From Treponema sp. (GTDB taxonomy: Bacteria > Spirochaetota > Spirochaetia > Treponematales > Breznakiellaceae): a DNA stretch of 42,215 nt. Shown here in pieces: positions 7,561-15,307 of the stretch. A program made the position numbers and the translations under genes. The notes beneath the pieces are model-generated. The model saw only the letters and a program-made list of their open reading frames with translations. It was not told where the DNA came from and searched no databases. Every line of letters begins with the position of its first letter. The first letter of the stretch is position 1. The stretch covers positions 1 through 42,215 of the forward strand of contig WRIX01000005.1 in NCBI GenBank assembly GCA_009782495.1, given 5' to 3'.

Positions 7561-8820
7561 ATGGCTGCTGATACTGATTTTAAGTCAATCATTAAACTTG
7601 ACTCTGAATTGAACCAAATCCAGGATCTGGATTTACTTTTGGAGCGTATTCTTTTGGAATCCCGCAAGGTTGTCCGGGCTGATGCAGGTTCTATTTATGT
7701 TATTGAAAAAGTAAAGGATGAATTCAACAACATTACAGATAAACTTGTAATTAAATATGCTCAAAATGATACTTTAGCCAGGAACCTCCCTCCCGGGCAA
7801 AAACTCCTTTATTCGGTTTTTTCAGTGGAAATTAATGAAAAAACCATTTCCGGCTACTGTGCCCTTACCAAGAAACTGGTAAATGTACCGGATGTATACA
7901 GTATTTCTCCCGATGCACCATATTCGTACAGCACCTCCTATGACAAGATTTCCGGATACAGGACTGTTTCCAATCTGGCCATTCCCCTGCAAACGGCGGC
8001 AGGAAAGCTCCTGGGGGTAATTCAAATGATCAACTCCAAAGATCAGAATGGAGATATAGTTCCGTTTTCCCAGGATGATGAATTACTTATTACCCATTTT
8101 GCCACCAATGCGGCCCTGGCTTTGCAGAGAGCCAGTGTTACCAGGACTATGATACTCAGAATGATAAAAATGTCTGAACTCAGGGATCCAAAGGAAACAG
8201 GAACCCACGTTAACCGGGTGGCCGGTTATGCTGTGGAAATTTACGATCGATGGGCTTTTCATCACAATATACCGGCAACGGAAAAGGAGCAATTTAAGGA
8301 CACTTTAAAAATTGCATCCATGCTTCATGATGTCGGCAAGGTTGCAATTTCCGACACAATACTTAAAAAACCTGCTAAATTTACTCCTGAAGAATTTGAA
8401 ACCATGCAGCATCATACTTTGCACGGCGCCAGGCTTTTTGAAGATCCGCAGGTGCCGGTTGATGAAATTGCACTGGATGTTGCGCTGAACCACCACGAAA
8501 ACTGGGATGGGTCAGGCTATCCCGGCTGGATGGATCCTTTTACCGAAAAGGTGCTTCAATCCGGTCAAGAAGGAAAGCCTCAGGGAAAAAAGGGTGAAGA
8601 AATTCCTTTAACAGGCCGTATTGTTGCTCTGGCGGATGTCTACGACGCCCTCTGTTCGCGGCGGGTTTACAAGGATCCCTGGACGGAAGATGATGTCCTG
8701 GCTGAAATCAAAAAACTCTCCGGCAGTAAATTTGATCCCGAACTTATAGACATTTTTTTTGAAATACTTCCCAGCATCAAACAGATCCGCAGTCTCTACC
8801 CGGAACCCGGAACAGCGTAA
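7561..8820 (+). CDS. GAF domain plus HD-GYP cyclic-di-GMP phosphodiesterase
   Basis: In this 419-residue protein, residues about 20-190 form a GAF sensory domain (AGSIYVIEK through LGVIQMINSKDQNG) and about 200-410 an HD-GYP domain. The metal ligands and signature are visible: LHDVGK with His256 and Asp257, HHTLHG, HHENWDGSGYP at 311-321, and ALADVYDAL. Families with this arrangement hydrolyse c-di-GMP, which in spirochaetes controls motility and chemotaxis. There is no membrane segment, so the GAF domain senses a cytoplasmic signal. It is monocistronic, bounded by a terminator and its own promoter upstream, and its last 25 bp overlap the converging gene on the other strand. Confidence 0.94.
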   Translation: MAADTDFKSIIKLDSELNQIQDLDLLLERILLESRKVVRADAGSIYVIEKVKDEFNNITDKLVIKYAQNDTLARNLPPGQKLLYSVFSVEINEKTISGYCALTKKLVNVPDVYSISPDAPYSYSTSYDKISGYRTVSNLAIPLQTAAGKLLGVIQMINSKDQNGDIVPFSQDDELLITHFATNAALALQRASVTRTMILRMIKMSELRDPKETGTHVNRVAGYAVEIYDRWAFHHNIPATEKEQFKDTLKIASMLHDVGKVAISDTILKKPAKFTPEEFETMQHHTLHGARLFEDPQVPVDEIALDVALNHHENWDGSGYPGWMDPFTEKVLQSGQEGKPQGKKGEEIPLTGRIVALADVYDALCSRRVYKDPWTEDDVLAEIKKLSGSKFDPELIDIFFEILPSIKQIRSLYPEPGTA

Positions 8821-9266
8821 TTTTGCAGTCTTGTCAGCAGTTTATCAAAGGAATCGGCAAATGTTTTTAGTTCCCGCTTACCGTAAACAGCACTTCGCTC
8901 AAATTCATAACCGTTTTCCGCCAGACTTACCGTAAAGTTTCGCAGTGATATTTTTTCCCGGATGTTTTCTGCCGTATAGATCCGGCCGCGATCATCCAAT
9001 ACAGAGGCTCCTTTTTCCAGTAACCGTTCTGCAAGCGGTATGTCTCTGGTAACGGCAATGTCTCCTTTTTGAGCAAGCCCTGCAAGGCAATTGTCGGCGG
9101 AACCTTCGGCCGCCTGACATATCAGCATCCGGGCATATTCGCCTTCAATGCCCGGAATACTTCGGTTTGCGGCAAAGAATGCCGGAGTTTTGGTACGTAT
9201 AGCCGCCCTGAGGATCAATTCACGTACAGGCGCAGGACAGGAATCGGCATCTATCAACAGCTTCAT
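8796..9266 (-). CDS. YaiI/YqxD family protein (UPF0178, DUF188)
   Basis: The 156 residues match the family's usual length. It opens with MKLLIDADSCPAPVRELIL and contains the internal GDIAVTRDIPLAERLL, the acidic motifs of the PIN/NYN-like nuclease fold to which DUF188 is related. The biological role is not established. It is the last gene of the leftward run, 21 bp after manA, and overlaps the 3' end of the HD-GYP gene tail to tail. Confidence 0.88.
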   Translation of the reverse strand: MKLLIDADSCPAPVRELILRAAIRTKTPAFFAANRSIPGIEGEYARMLICQAAEGSADNCLAGLAQKGDIAVTRDIPLAERLLEKGASVLDDRGRIYTAENIREKISLRNFTVSLAENGYEFERSAVYGKRELKTFADSFDKLLTRLQNYAVPGSG

Positions 9267-9287
9267 TTTTTAATTGTTTACCGGGCG

Positions 9288-10490
9288 CTAATGAGCCAAC
9301 GCTGCAAAAAGAGTAAAATCGCCGTAAAAATACAGGGTTTCTCCTTCTTTACGCCGGCTGATAAATGCTGACTCACCCTTTTTTAGCACGAACTTTTTTT
9401 GATTTGGTTTTTCCTGGTTTTGACCGCTTTCTTTGCATATAGATATTTCAGCAGTGCCGTTATAAACGGCGATAATTCCTTTTTCGGGAACTTCCAGTTT
9501 CTGTCCTCCAGGCAATGCCGGGTCAAGTGAAGATACAGGGTTTTGCAGAAGGTAGAGTGAAAATTCATTGCACGGAGCTTCAAAGCGGTAACAGCCCGCA
9601 GAAGACATCCGGACAGTTTTCAGTATTTCTGGCTTAAAAGGATCAAAACTCAATATGGAAAAAAGTTCCTGTATGTCAATGTGTTTTGGTGTAAGCCCTC
9701 CCCGCAGTACATTATCCGAATTAGCCATGCATTCCACGCCAAAACCGCTGAAATAGGCATGAAGTATTCCTGCAGGAAGGAAGAGCGCTTCGAAGGGTTT
9801 CAGGTTTATCACATTCAGGTAAAGCGGAGCAATGATCCCGGGATCACAGGGATAGATTTGGGCTAATTCTCCGCACAGGCCGACGGGCGATTGATCTTTT
9901 TTTGCGGGATTTTTTGGTATCAGATTTGCGGCATTGAGTACGGAATCATTAAGGTTTTTTCTTTCCGCTGCATCCAATCCAAAAAGCTCTGAAAGAAATG
10001 CCTGGTAGCCTGCTTTTAATGCAGAATGCAATTTTTCAGTGCCGCTTACTTTGGATAGCAGCAGTTCCGCTTCTGCTGTTTCACGGAACCCTGCCAGGGC
10101 GGTAAAAGGGCTGAGTGCACAGATTATTTCCGGTTTGTGGTTTGAATCATGGTAATTTCTGTTGGCAGCGGAAAGGGGAATGCCGGCCTTGTTTTCCCGT
10201 TCAAATCCTTCCCCGGCCTGAACAAGATTGGGATGAGCCTGAATAGAGAGCGGGCTGCCGGCAGCAAGAAACTTAAGCAAAAAAGGAAGTTCAGTTATTT
10301 CGGACAACAATACGGTTCCGCCCTGTTCTTGTATTGTTGTTTTGGAAGGACCTCCGGGGTGAGTCCCCATCCACAGTTCTGCATAAGGCTCTGCTTGGGG
10401 ATTTTCTTTTCCCAAAAGCGCAGGTATCCAGGACTGCGATCCCCAGGCATAGTGTTTTATATCATTTTCAAGTATGTAGAATTCCGCCAT
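9288..10490 (-). CDS. manA: mannose-6-phosphate isomerase, class I
   Basis: A 400-residue zinc-dependent cupin enzyme interconverting mannose-6-phosphate and fructose-6-phosphate. Visible motifs are YAELWMGTHPGG; SIQAHPN with zinc ligands Gln84 and His86; HKPEI with Glu121; and the ILHAYFSGFGVECMANSDN segment carrying the distal His. The cytoplasmic product links mannose use to glycolysis or supplies mannose-6-phosphate for sugar nucleotides. It follows zapA by 45 bp on the same strand and precedes the DUF188 gene, so it is probably read from the infC promoter or a weak internal one; I saw no convincing promoter in the gap. Confidence 0.95.
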   Translation of the reverse strand: MAEFYILENDIKHYAWGSQSWIPALLGKENPQAEPYAELWMGTHPGGPSKTTIQEQGGTVLLSEITELPFLLKFLAAGSPLSIQAHPNLVQAGEGFERENKAGIPLSAANRNYHDSNHKPEIICALSPFTALAGFRETAEAELLLSKVSGTEKLHSALKAGYQAFLSELFGLDAAERKNLNDSVLNAANLIPKNPAKKDQSPVGLCGELAQIYPCDPGIIAPLYLNVINLKPFEALFLPAGILHAYFSGFGVECMANSDNVLRGGLTPKHIDIQELFSILSFDPFKPEILKTVRMSSAGCYRFEAPCNEFSLYLLQNPVSSLDPALPGGQKLEVPEKGIIAVYNGTAEISICKESGQNQEKPNQKKFVLKKGESAFISRRKEGETLYFYGDFTLFAALAH

Positions 10491-10535
10491 GCTTCTTCAA
10501 CGCTTTCTCAAAACTAGCAGAGTTTTAAAAAATGC

Positions 10536-10826
10536 TCAATCCTTGGGGATTACTTCGTCGATCCGTGCTATCATATTTAATGTACGCTGCTCAGCTTCTT
10601 TCCCTTCAAGTTTTTTTTCCTGTTTCATTTTTTCAATTTCATCGCACAGCAAAAACCCGGTAAGTATAGCCAGTTTCAGAGCTTCATTTACCCCGGTGGC
10701 CTTTTGGGTATTATCCAGGATGTTTTTATACTTGTTAAGGAGTTTTTCCAGATAATCAGTGTCTTCATCGGCGGCGATAGAAAAAGAGGTTCCCAGCAAT
10801 TTAAAATGAAGGCTACTCTTTTCCAT
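10536..10826 (-). CDS. zapA: cell division protein ZapA
   Basis: This 96-residue protein has the ZapA layout: a short N-terminal beta segment (HFKLLGTSFSI), AADEDTDYLEKLLNKY, then a long C-terminal helix ending in a charged coiled coil (EIEKMKQEKKLEGKEAEQ). ZapA tetramers crosslink FtsZ protofilaments at the midcell ring. The gene starts 3 bp after the stop of a coiled-coil gene, which suggests coupled synthesis of two Z-ring accessory factors. FtsZ itself is encoded 18 kb away in the same window. Confidence 0.85.
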   Translation of the reverse strand: MEKSSLHFKLLGTSFSIAADEDTDYLEKLLNKYKNILDNTQKATGVNEALKLAILTGFLLCDEIEKMKQEKKLEGKEAEQRTLNMIARIDEVIPKD

Positions 10827-10829
10827 ACT

Positions 10830-11387
10830 TCAGAATATATCCAGCTCTGCCTCGCCCGAATCTTCTGTATCATCTAAATCTTCTGACAGATCCATTGAAT
10901 CTGCCGGCTCCGCATTTTCTTCAAACGGGTCAACGGGATCCGTCTGACCTACCGGCTCCGCTTCTTCGTCTATGGTATAAGCAGAAGGTACAACAGGCCT
11001 TGCTTTTTCCGGCGGAATTAACTTCTCCGGCCTCGGACTTTCGGTCCGGCGAATTGGCTGTTCGGAGGCAGTTTTAACCTTCGTTATGCTTTCTTCTTGC
11101 AAGGGTTTTGGACTGCTTTTTACGGAAGAAGCGGATCCGGCAGACCCGGCGGATACAGCAGTTTCGAGGCTGCGTTCTATTGCGTCTTCAAACCGGTTGA
11201 GTATTCCCAGAGCAGATTCAATTCCTTCTCCCCACCTGGTTTTTTCTTCTTTTAATGAAATGATCGTTTCCTCAAGCTCTTTATTTCGTTTTTTTAAACT
11301 GTTTTTTTCTTCCGTTAGCTGGGTAACAAAATTGATTGCCCGTGTAAGTTTGGATTCCAACAGTTTGATTTGCTCAAGGGTTACCAT
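10830..11387 (-). CDS. ZapB-like coiled-coil protein with acidic C-terminal tail
   Basis: The product has 185 residues. Residues 1-70 (VTLEQIKLLESKLTRAINF, ELEETIISLKEEK) form a heptad-rich coiled coil like ZapB. The remainder is low-complexity, rich in Pro, Ser, Glu and Asp, ends DSGEAELDIF and is probably disordered. ATG 11387 is chosen because GGGAG lies 6 bp upstream, within the end of rplT; the longer upstream frame merely reads through rplT. Adjacency to zapA supports a role at the division ring, but this is inference. The gene order rplT, coiled-coil gene, zapA ties division factors to the ribosomal operon. Confidence 0.7.
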   Translation of the reverse strand: MVTLEQIKLLESKLTRAINFVTQLTEEKNSLKKRNKELEETIISLKEEKTRWGEGIESALGILNRFEDAIERSLETAVSAGSAGSASSVKSSPKPLQEESITKVKTASEQPIRRTESPRPEKLIPPEKARPVVPSAYTIDEEAEPVGQTDPVDPFEENAEPADSMDLSEDLDDTEDSGEAELDIF

Positions 11388-11388
11388 C

Positions 11389-11748
11389 TTATGCTCCCAG
11401 GGCAGTCTTAACCTTGGCTGTAACCGCCTTAAAAGCTTCCGGATCTTCGGAAGCAAGATAAGCCAGGGCTTTTCTATTAATGGCGATTCCCGCTTTGTTA
11501 AGTCCCTGAATAAAGCGGGAATAACTTAAACCTTCTTCACGGCAGGCGGCATTGATTCTTATAATCCATATTCGGCGAAAATCACCTTTACGGTCTTTTC
11601 TATCACGATAGGCATAGGAAAGCCCTTTGGCTACCGCATCCTTGGCGGTCTTATAATTTGAATGACGCCGGCCCCAGTAACCTTTGGCCAGTTTAAGTAT
11701 TTTTTTCCGGTGGTTCTTCCTTTTGGAACCGTCTATTGCGCGTGACAT
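11389..11748 (-). CDS. rplT: 50S ribosomal protein L20
   Basis: A 119-residue basic protein of the standard L20 length. It has the [20 protein letters not shown] start, the [17 protein letters not shown] block and the conserved [14 protein letters not shown] segment. L20 binds 23S rRNA early in 50S assembly and in many bacteria represses its own operon. AGAGGAG precedes the ATG. It is third in the classic infC-rpmI-rplT operon. Confidence 0.98.
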   Translation of the reverse strand: MSRAIDGSKRKNHRKKILKLAKGYWGRRHSNYKTAKDAVAKGLSYAYRDRKDRKGDFRRIWIIRINAACREEGLSYSRFIQGLNKAGIAINRKALAYLASEDPEAFKAVTAKVKTALGA

Positions 11749-11759
11749 AGCTACTCCTC

Positions 11760-11966
11760 TTAACCGTATGGCAGCAGTTTTTTCCGGACAACAGGTACGT
11801 TGTCCTCGGAAAGAATCCCGGCATGGCGAAGATTCCGCTTCCGTTTAGTTGATTTTTTTGTAAGGATATGGCGAAGGTTCTGCTTTTTATATTTTACCTT
11901 CCCTGATCCGGTAAATGAAAAACGCTTGGCAGCGCTTTTTTTTGTTTTCATCTTAATCTTTGGCAT
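11760..11966 (-). CDS. rpmI: 50S ribosomal protein L35
   Basis: A 68-residue basic protein with the L35 features: [24 protein letters not shown] at the start and [11 protein letters not shown] near the end. A strong GAGGAAGGA ribosome-binding site lies about 8 bp before the ATG, just after the infC stop. It sits between infC and rplT as in most bacteria. Confidence 0.97.
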   Translation of the reverse strand: MPKIKMKTKKSAAKRFSFTGSGKVKYKKQNLRHILTKKSTKRKRNLRHAGILSEDNVPVVRKKLLPYG

Positions 11967-11983
11967 TACATTATCCTTCCTCT

Positions 11984-12625
11984 TTAAGTCTTAAGCTGTA
12001 CGGTTTCTTCCTGTTTAACAGCTAAACCATGCGCCGCTTTGTCTGCGGTAATTTTCGCCGTGGTTCCCTTTTTAGCTGCATTCTGCTCCGTAATTTGTTT
12101 TGAACTTTTACCGGACTTGCTTTTGGAACTAAGCACCATGGACATGAATTTTCCTTCCATTGCGGGGTTCTTGTCCATTACATAGTCCCCGTCAAGGCGC
12201 TCCAGAACACTTTTTAAAACTTCCAAACCCAATTCGGGATGGGCCAGTTCTCTGCCCCGAAACCGTACCGTTACCTTAACCTTATTGCCTTCCGCAAGAA
12301 AGCTCTTTACATGCTTGGATTTAAAATCCAGGTCATGATCGTCAATTTTGGGCTGCATACGGATTTCTTTTAATTTTAACAGCTTTTGCTTTTTCTTCGA
12401 ATCGCGAACTTTTTTTTCGTTTTCGAATTTAAACTTGCCGTAGTCAAGAATTTTAACCACCGGCGGATTTGCCTGGGGGGCCACTTCCACAAGGTCAAGC
12501 CCCTGGTCTCTTGCCAGTTCCAGGGCCTCCTGGGTAGTGATGATTCCCTGCTCACCGTCTTCACGGATGAGCCTGACCTCCCGCACCCTGATCTGCTTAT
12601 TGATCCGTAAATCCTTATCCGCCAA
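11984..12625 (-). CDS. infC: translation initiation factor IF-3
   Basis: IF3 domains are clear: [17 protein letters not shown] at the N-terminus, [39 protein letters not shown], and the C-domain [17 protein letters not shown]. The best start is TTG 12625, preceded by AAGGAGGT with a 3-nt gap; a longer reading from TTG 12652 would put that site inside the gene. Non-AUG starts are a known infC trait that lets IF3 regulate its own synthesis. The usual protein ends near VLSSK, but here about 45 more residues rich in Lys, Ser, Thr and Ala follow (213 aa in total). It is first in the rightmost leftward operon. Confidence 0.95.
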   Translation of the reverse strand: MADKDLRINKQIRVREVRLIREDGEQGIITTQEALELARDQGLDLVEVAPQANPPVVKILDYGKFKFENEKKVRDSKKKQKLLKLKEIRMQPKIDDHDLDFKSKHVKSFLAEGNKVKVTVRFRGRELAHPELGLEVLKSVLERLDGDYVMDKNPAMEGKFMSMVLSSKSKSGKSSKQITEQNAAKKGTTAKITADKAAHGLAVKQEETVQLKT

Positions 12626-12672
12626 CTGACCTCCTTCCCTTTTTACGGGCAAAACTGAAAATTACAGGCTCC

Positions 12673-12702
12673 AGTATACCAGAAATGGCTTTAAAATGTA
12701 AA
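12673..12702 (-). promoter_or_regulatory. promoter of the infC-rpmI-rplT operon
   Basis: On the minus strand TTTACA (12697-12702), an 18-bp spacer and an extended TGG-TATACT -10 (hexamer at 12673-12678) lie about 40 bp before the infC start. It probably drives the whole leftward run as far as the DUF188 gene. Confidence 0.75.
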
Positions 12703-12780
12703 GCAGAGTACACGTTTCTTAAATAATATTCAAGAAAAGGTCTATAGAATAGATATGATAAAACTGGTAAGATCAAGTTA

Positions 12781-13389
12781 ATGACGCTTTTTTGCTTTCT
12801 CTGGACACCGTTGTTTTACCTCTTCTGGCGGTCTTTGAACGATGAATCAGCTCTGGAAGGGGGAACGTGGGCTCTCCTGATGGGGATGATTATTGCTTTT
12901 TTCCGGTTTTTCCTCGGAACTTTTGTTAATGCCGGAGGTTTTGGCTTTGAACGATGGGTTTCCGCCTGTATTGATGTGGTGGCTCTTCCGGTGGCGCTGC
13001 CGTTTATTATTTGCGTGATATTTGCCCTTTTACGTATTATTTCTGCTCAGGCAAATTTTACCAATTATGCCTTTCTCTGGCTTATCCCGGTTGCGGCGGT
13101 GCGCACACTTGGCTGGAGTTCTCAGAATAACCCTATTTTACTTATGGGAGTTCCTGTTCTGTGGACTGCGGTAGCCCTTGGCATGGGACTCTTTATAGGT
13201 TTAGCCAAGAACGGCTGGGGACTGGTATTAATTCCTGCTATTCTGGGGGCAATTGCACTTCCCTTTGTCGGTGCAACTGCCTATTGGGCTCTGTTTGCCC
13301 AGTATAACCTTCTTGGGATAGGCCTTCTCGTTGTATGCTGTATCCCTATGGCTATTTCGATAGTTATGTCGTTTTTGGAGAAAAAGTAA
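12781..13389 (+). CDS. hypothetical integral membrane protein
   Basis: I do not recognise this family. The 202 residues include about six hydrophobic segments (for example LLMGMIIAFFRFFLGTF, VALPVALPFIICVIFALL, LLGIGLLVVCCIPMAISIV) and a short charged C-terminus, so it is an inner-membrane protein with little outside the bilayer. No strong ribosome-binding site precedes ATG 12781. It is divergent from infC, and its stop codon touches the outer end of a large foldback repeat. No neighbour hints at its role. Confidence 0.7.
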   Translation: MTLFCFLWTPLFYLFWRSLNDESALEGGTWALLMGMIIAFFRFFLGTFVNAGGFGFERWVSACIDVVALPVALPFIICVIFALLRIISAQANFTNYAFLWLIPVAAVRTLGWSSQNNPILLMGVPVLWTAVALGMGLFIGLAKNGWGLVLIPAILGAIALPFVGATAYWALFAQYNLLGIGLLVVCCIPMAISIVMSFLEKK

Positions 13390-13764
13390 AAAACCCCAAT
13401 CTGCCTCTGAGCTTGGCATATGTAAACCTGTAGTATTGTATGGAAAGAGGCAGGGAAAGCCCTGATAAGAGCGCCTGTAAAATCCATTGGCCGGGCTGAA
13501 CGCATCAATCTTCCCATATCGGTGGGAGGAGGAACACTCATTCAGACCATAGTGGTCGTGGCTGCAGTTGACGGACGCTTTGGCGTCACTACTGTTGTAT
13601 CACGCCAAATGGTCTTCATGAGTAACCCCCCTCCCACCTATGTGGCAACATTAGTTTCGATGTGTTCAGTCCGGCTTTTGGTAATTACCGACCTTGTACC
13701 CACCTCTTTCCAAAAAATACTGCTTAACACGATATGCCAGGATCAGGGGCAGATTAAGGTTTTT
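13389..13764. repeat. foldback element 1: 376-bp imperfect palindrome
   Basis: The stretch reads as a decayed inverted repeat centred near 13580. Complementary blocks are symmetric about one point: 13389-13395 with 13758-13764, 13398-13405 with 13748-13755, 13415-13421 with 13732-13738, 13441-13450 with 13703-13712, 13490-13501 with 13664-13675, 13521-13529 with 13630-13638, 13536-13541 with 13618-13623, and 13544-13549 with 13610-13615. The core is a hairpin, GACGC (13574-13578) with GCGTC (13583-13587). Between blocks the arms have diverged, with a few small indels. The left arm starts exactly at the stop of the membrane-protein gene. No transposase was found. Confidence 0.75.
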
Positions 13765-13772
13765 ATGGTGGA

Positions 13773-14227
13773 TGTAATCGGCATTTTACCGGTGAGCATC
13801 TGTCAAACCATGATCCGAAATAATGCTGGAAAAGGGCTGAAAACACTTAGATGCAGTACTCTTTTGATAGGTAATAAAGGCGCTACCTATAGCCAATGCC
13901 GGGGCGCAGTAGGGGTACAAAAACTATCCTGGAATTCCCTGCCGGCAGACCAGCGAAATAAAAGTAATACTATATAAGAAAGGCTCGGCGTCTAAACAGT
14001 ATATTTTTTCTGATTAAAACGAATAGGAAAAATATGCTGTTTAGACGCTGAGAGGCTGTAAGGCAGGTTCTTCCAGAGTTTTTGCTACTCCGCTGTGCTC
14101 CCGGACGTTGGCTGTGGGTAGCGGCATGGTAACATATAAAATGATTACAGAGGTTACTCAGCCCTTTCCCAGGCTTAATGCAGACAATGTAAATGACAGA
14201 TGCTCAGCGGTAAATTGGGGATTTTAG
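13773..14227. repeat. foldback element 2: about 450-bp imperfect palindrome
   Basis: A second inverted repeat lies directly after the first. The left arm 13784-13805 matches the complement of 14194-14214 almost perfectly, 13831-13840 pairs with 14158-14167, and 13879-13934 is recognisably complementary to 14071-14125. The centre is the tight hairpin listed separately. The outer end (14202-14220, complement) matches the outer end of element 1 (13394-13412) at 16 of 19 positions, so the two elements are related and the pair has terminal inverted repeats. The right arm ends 4 bp before the fba stop codon. Confidence 0.7.
13984..14052. repeat. 25-bp hairpin at the core of foldback element 2
   Basis: Arm 13984-14008 (CTCGGCGTCTAAACAG and on) pairs with 14028-14052 over 25 positions. 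Only two pairs are not Watson-Crick, and both are G-U in the plus-strand RNA. The loop is 19 nt. It is far better preserved than the outer arms, and no T-run follows it on the plus strand. Confidence 0.85.
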
Positions 14228-14230
14228 CTC

Positions 14231-15229
14231 TTATGCCTGTCCCGCCGATCCCAGAACCGTTTTGTTCTTTTCCGCATACATTTTCTTTAGTTCATCCCTG
14301 GCAGGGCCCAGATACTTGCGCGGATCAAACTCATCGGCTTTTTCTGCAAAGGTTTTACGAATCATGGCTGTCATGGCCAGGCGGCCGTCACTGTCGATGT
14401 TGATCTTGCAGACGGCGCTTTTTGCCGCCGTTCGAAGCTGTTCCTCGGGTATACCAACAGAGTCGGGGAGTTTTCCGCCGAATTGCTCGATGATCTTTAC
14501 GTATTCAATGGGTACCGAAGAAGCACCGTGAAGAACAATGGGGAATCCGGGGATTTTCTTTTCAATTTCTTCCAGGATGTCAAAACGGAGCGGAGGGGGA
14601 ATCAGTATCCCGTTGGCATCTTTGGTACATTGTTCTGGTTTGAATTTTGCCCTTCCGTGGCTTGTACCGATGGAGATTGCCAGCGAGTCGACCTTTGTTT
14701 TGTTTACAAAGTCGATTACCTCCTCTGGCTGAGTATAATGGCTTTGTTCGGCCACTACATCGTCTTCTACACCTGCTAAAACGCCCAATTCACCTTCTAC
14801 TGAAACATAATCCTTTTGCGAATGGGCAAAATCGACTACTTTTCGGGTTAGAGCAACGTTTTCATCGTACGGTTTGCTGGAACCGTCGATCATAACGCTG
14901 GAAAAGCCTGTTTCAATACAGTCTTTGCACAGTTCAAAGGTATCACCGTGGTCCAGATGAAGGACTATCGGAATGTCGTAACCCAGTTCATTGGCAAATT
15001 CCACAGCACCCCGGGCCATGTTTTTTAACAGATTCTGGTTGGCGTATTTCCTGGCGCCGGAAGAGACCTGTAAAATAACCGGAGATTTGGTTTCAACACA
15101 GGCCTGTATAATAGCCTGTAGCTGCTCCATATTGTTAAAGTTGTAAGCCGGGACGGCATATCCGCCGGAAATCGCTTTTTTAAAAAGTTCAACGGTATTG
15201 ACAAGGCCCAATTCTTTATAACTGGTCAT
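14231..15229 (-). CDS. fba: fructose-bisphosphate aldolase, class II
   Basis: A 332-residue zinc aldolase cleaving fructose-1,6-bisphosphate in glycolysis. Motifs include the AYNFNNMEQLQAII opening, HLDHGD with the catalytic Asp and a zinc His, VSVEGELG, GTSHGRAKF with a zinc His, VLHGASSVP, and the phosphate-binding NIDSDGRLA. AAGGAG lies 6 bp before the ATG at 15229. It is transcribed toward the foldback elements, which may act as its 3' boundary because no ordinary terminator is visible. Next to it on the far side are the flaA genes, an arrangement I recall from other treponemes. Confidence 0.97.
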   Translation of the reverse strand: MTSYKELGLVNTVELFKKAISGGYAVPAYNFNNMEQLQAIIQACVETKSPVILQVSSGARKYANQNLLKNMARGAVEFANELGYDIPIVLHLDHGDTFELCKDCIETGFSSVMIDGSSKPYDENVALTRKVVDFAHSQKDYVSVEGELGVLAGVEDDVVAEQSHYTQPEEVIDFVNKTKVDSLAISIGTSHGRAKFKPEQCTKDANGILIPPPLRFDILEEIEKKIPGFPIVLHGASSVPIEYVKIIEQFGGKLPDSVGIPEEQLRTAAKSAVCKINIDSDGRLAMTAMIRKTFAEKADEFDPRKYLGPARDELKKMYAEKNKTVLGSAGQA

Positions 15230-15307
15230 GTAAAGCTCCTTATAATGAATGATACTAAAGTATAGTGAATTATGGGAAAAGGGTCTATACTCAGAATAAT
15301 AATCACC

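Noticed and set aside
10510-10526. AAAACT/AGTTTT hairpin between zapA and manA as a terminator
   Set aside because: AT-rich 6-bp stem with no T-run in the direction of transcription.
13522-13977. Open frame of 151 codons on the plus strand between the membrane gene and fba
   Set aside because: It crosses both foldback elements, has no recognisable domain or ribosome-binding site, and its apparent repeats are explained by the inverted arms.
13984-14052. Integron attC site
   Set aside because: The arms contain TCTAAAC and GTTTAGA, which do not fit the RYYYAAC / GTTRRRY core, and there is no integrase or gene cassette nearby.
13390-14230. Known large RNAs (RNase P, tmRNA, SRP RNA, group II intron)
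   Set aside because: I found none of the diagnostic conserved motifs, such as the RNase P GAGGAAAGUC core, a tRNA-like CCA end or an intron domain V.
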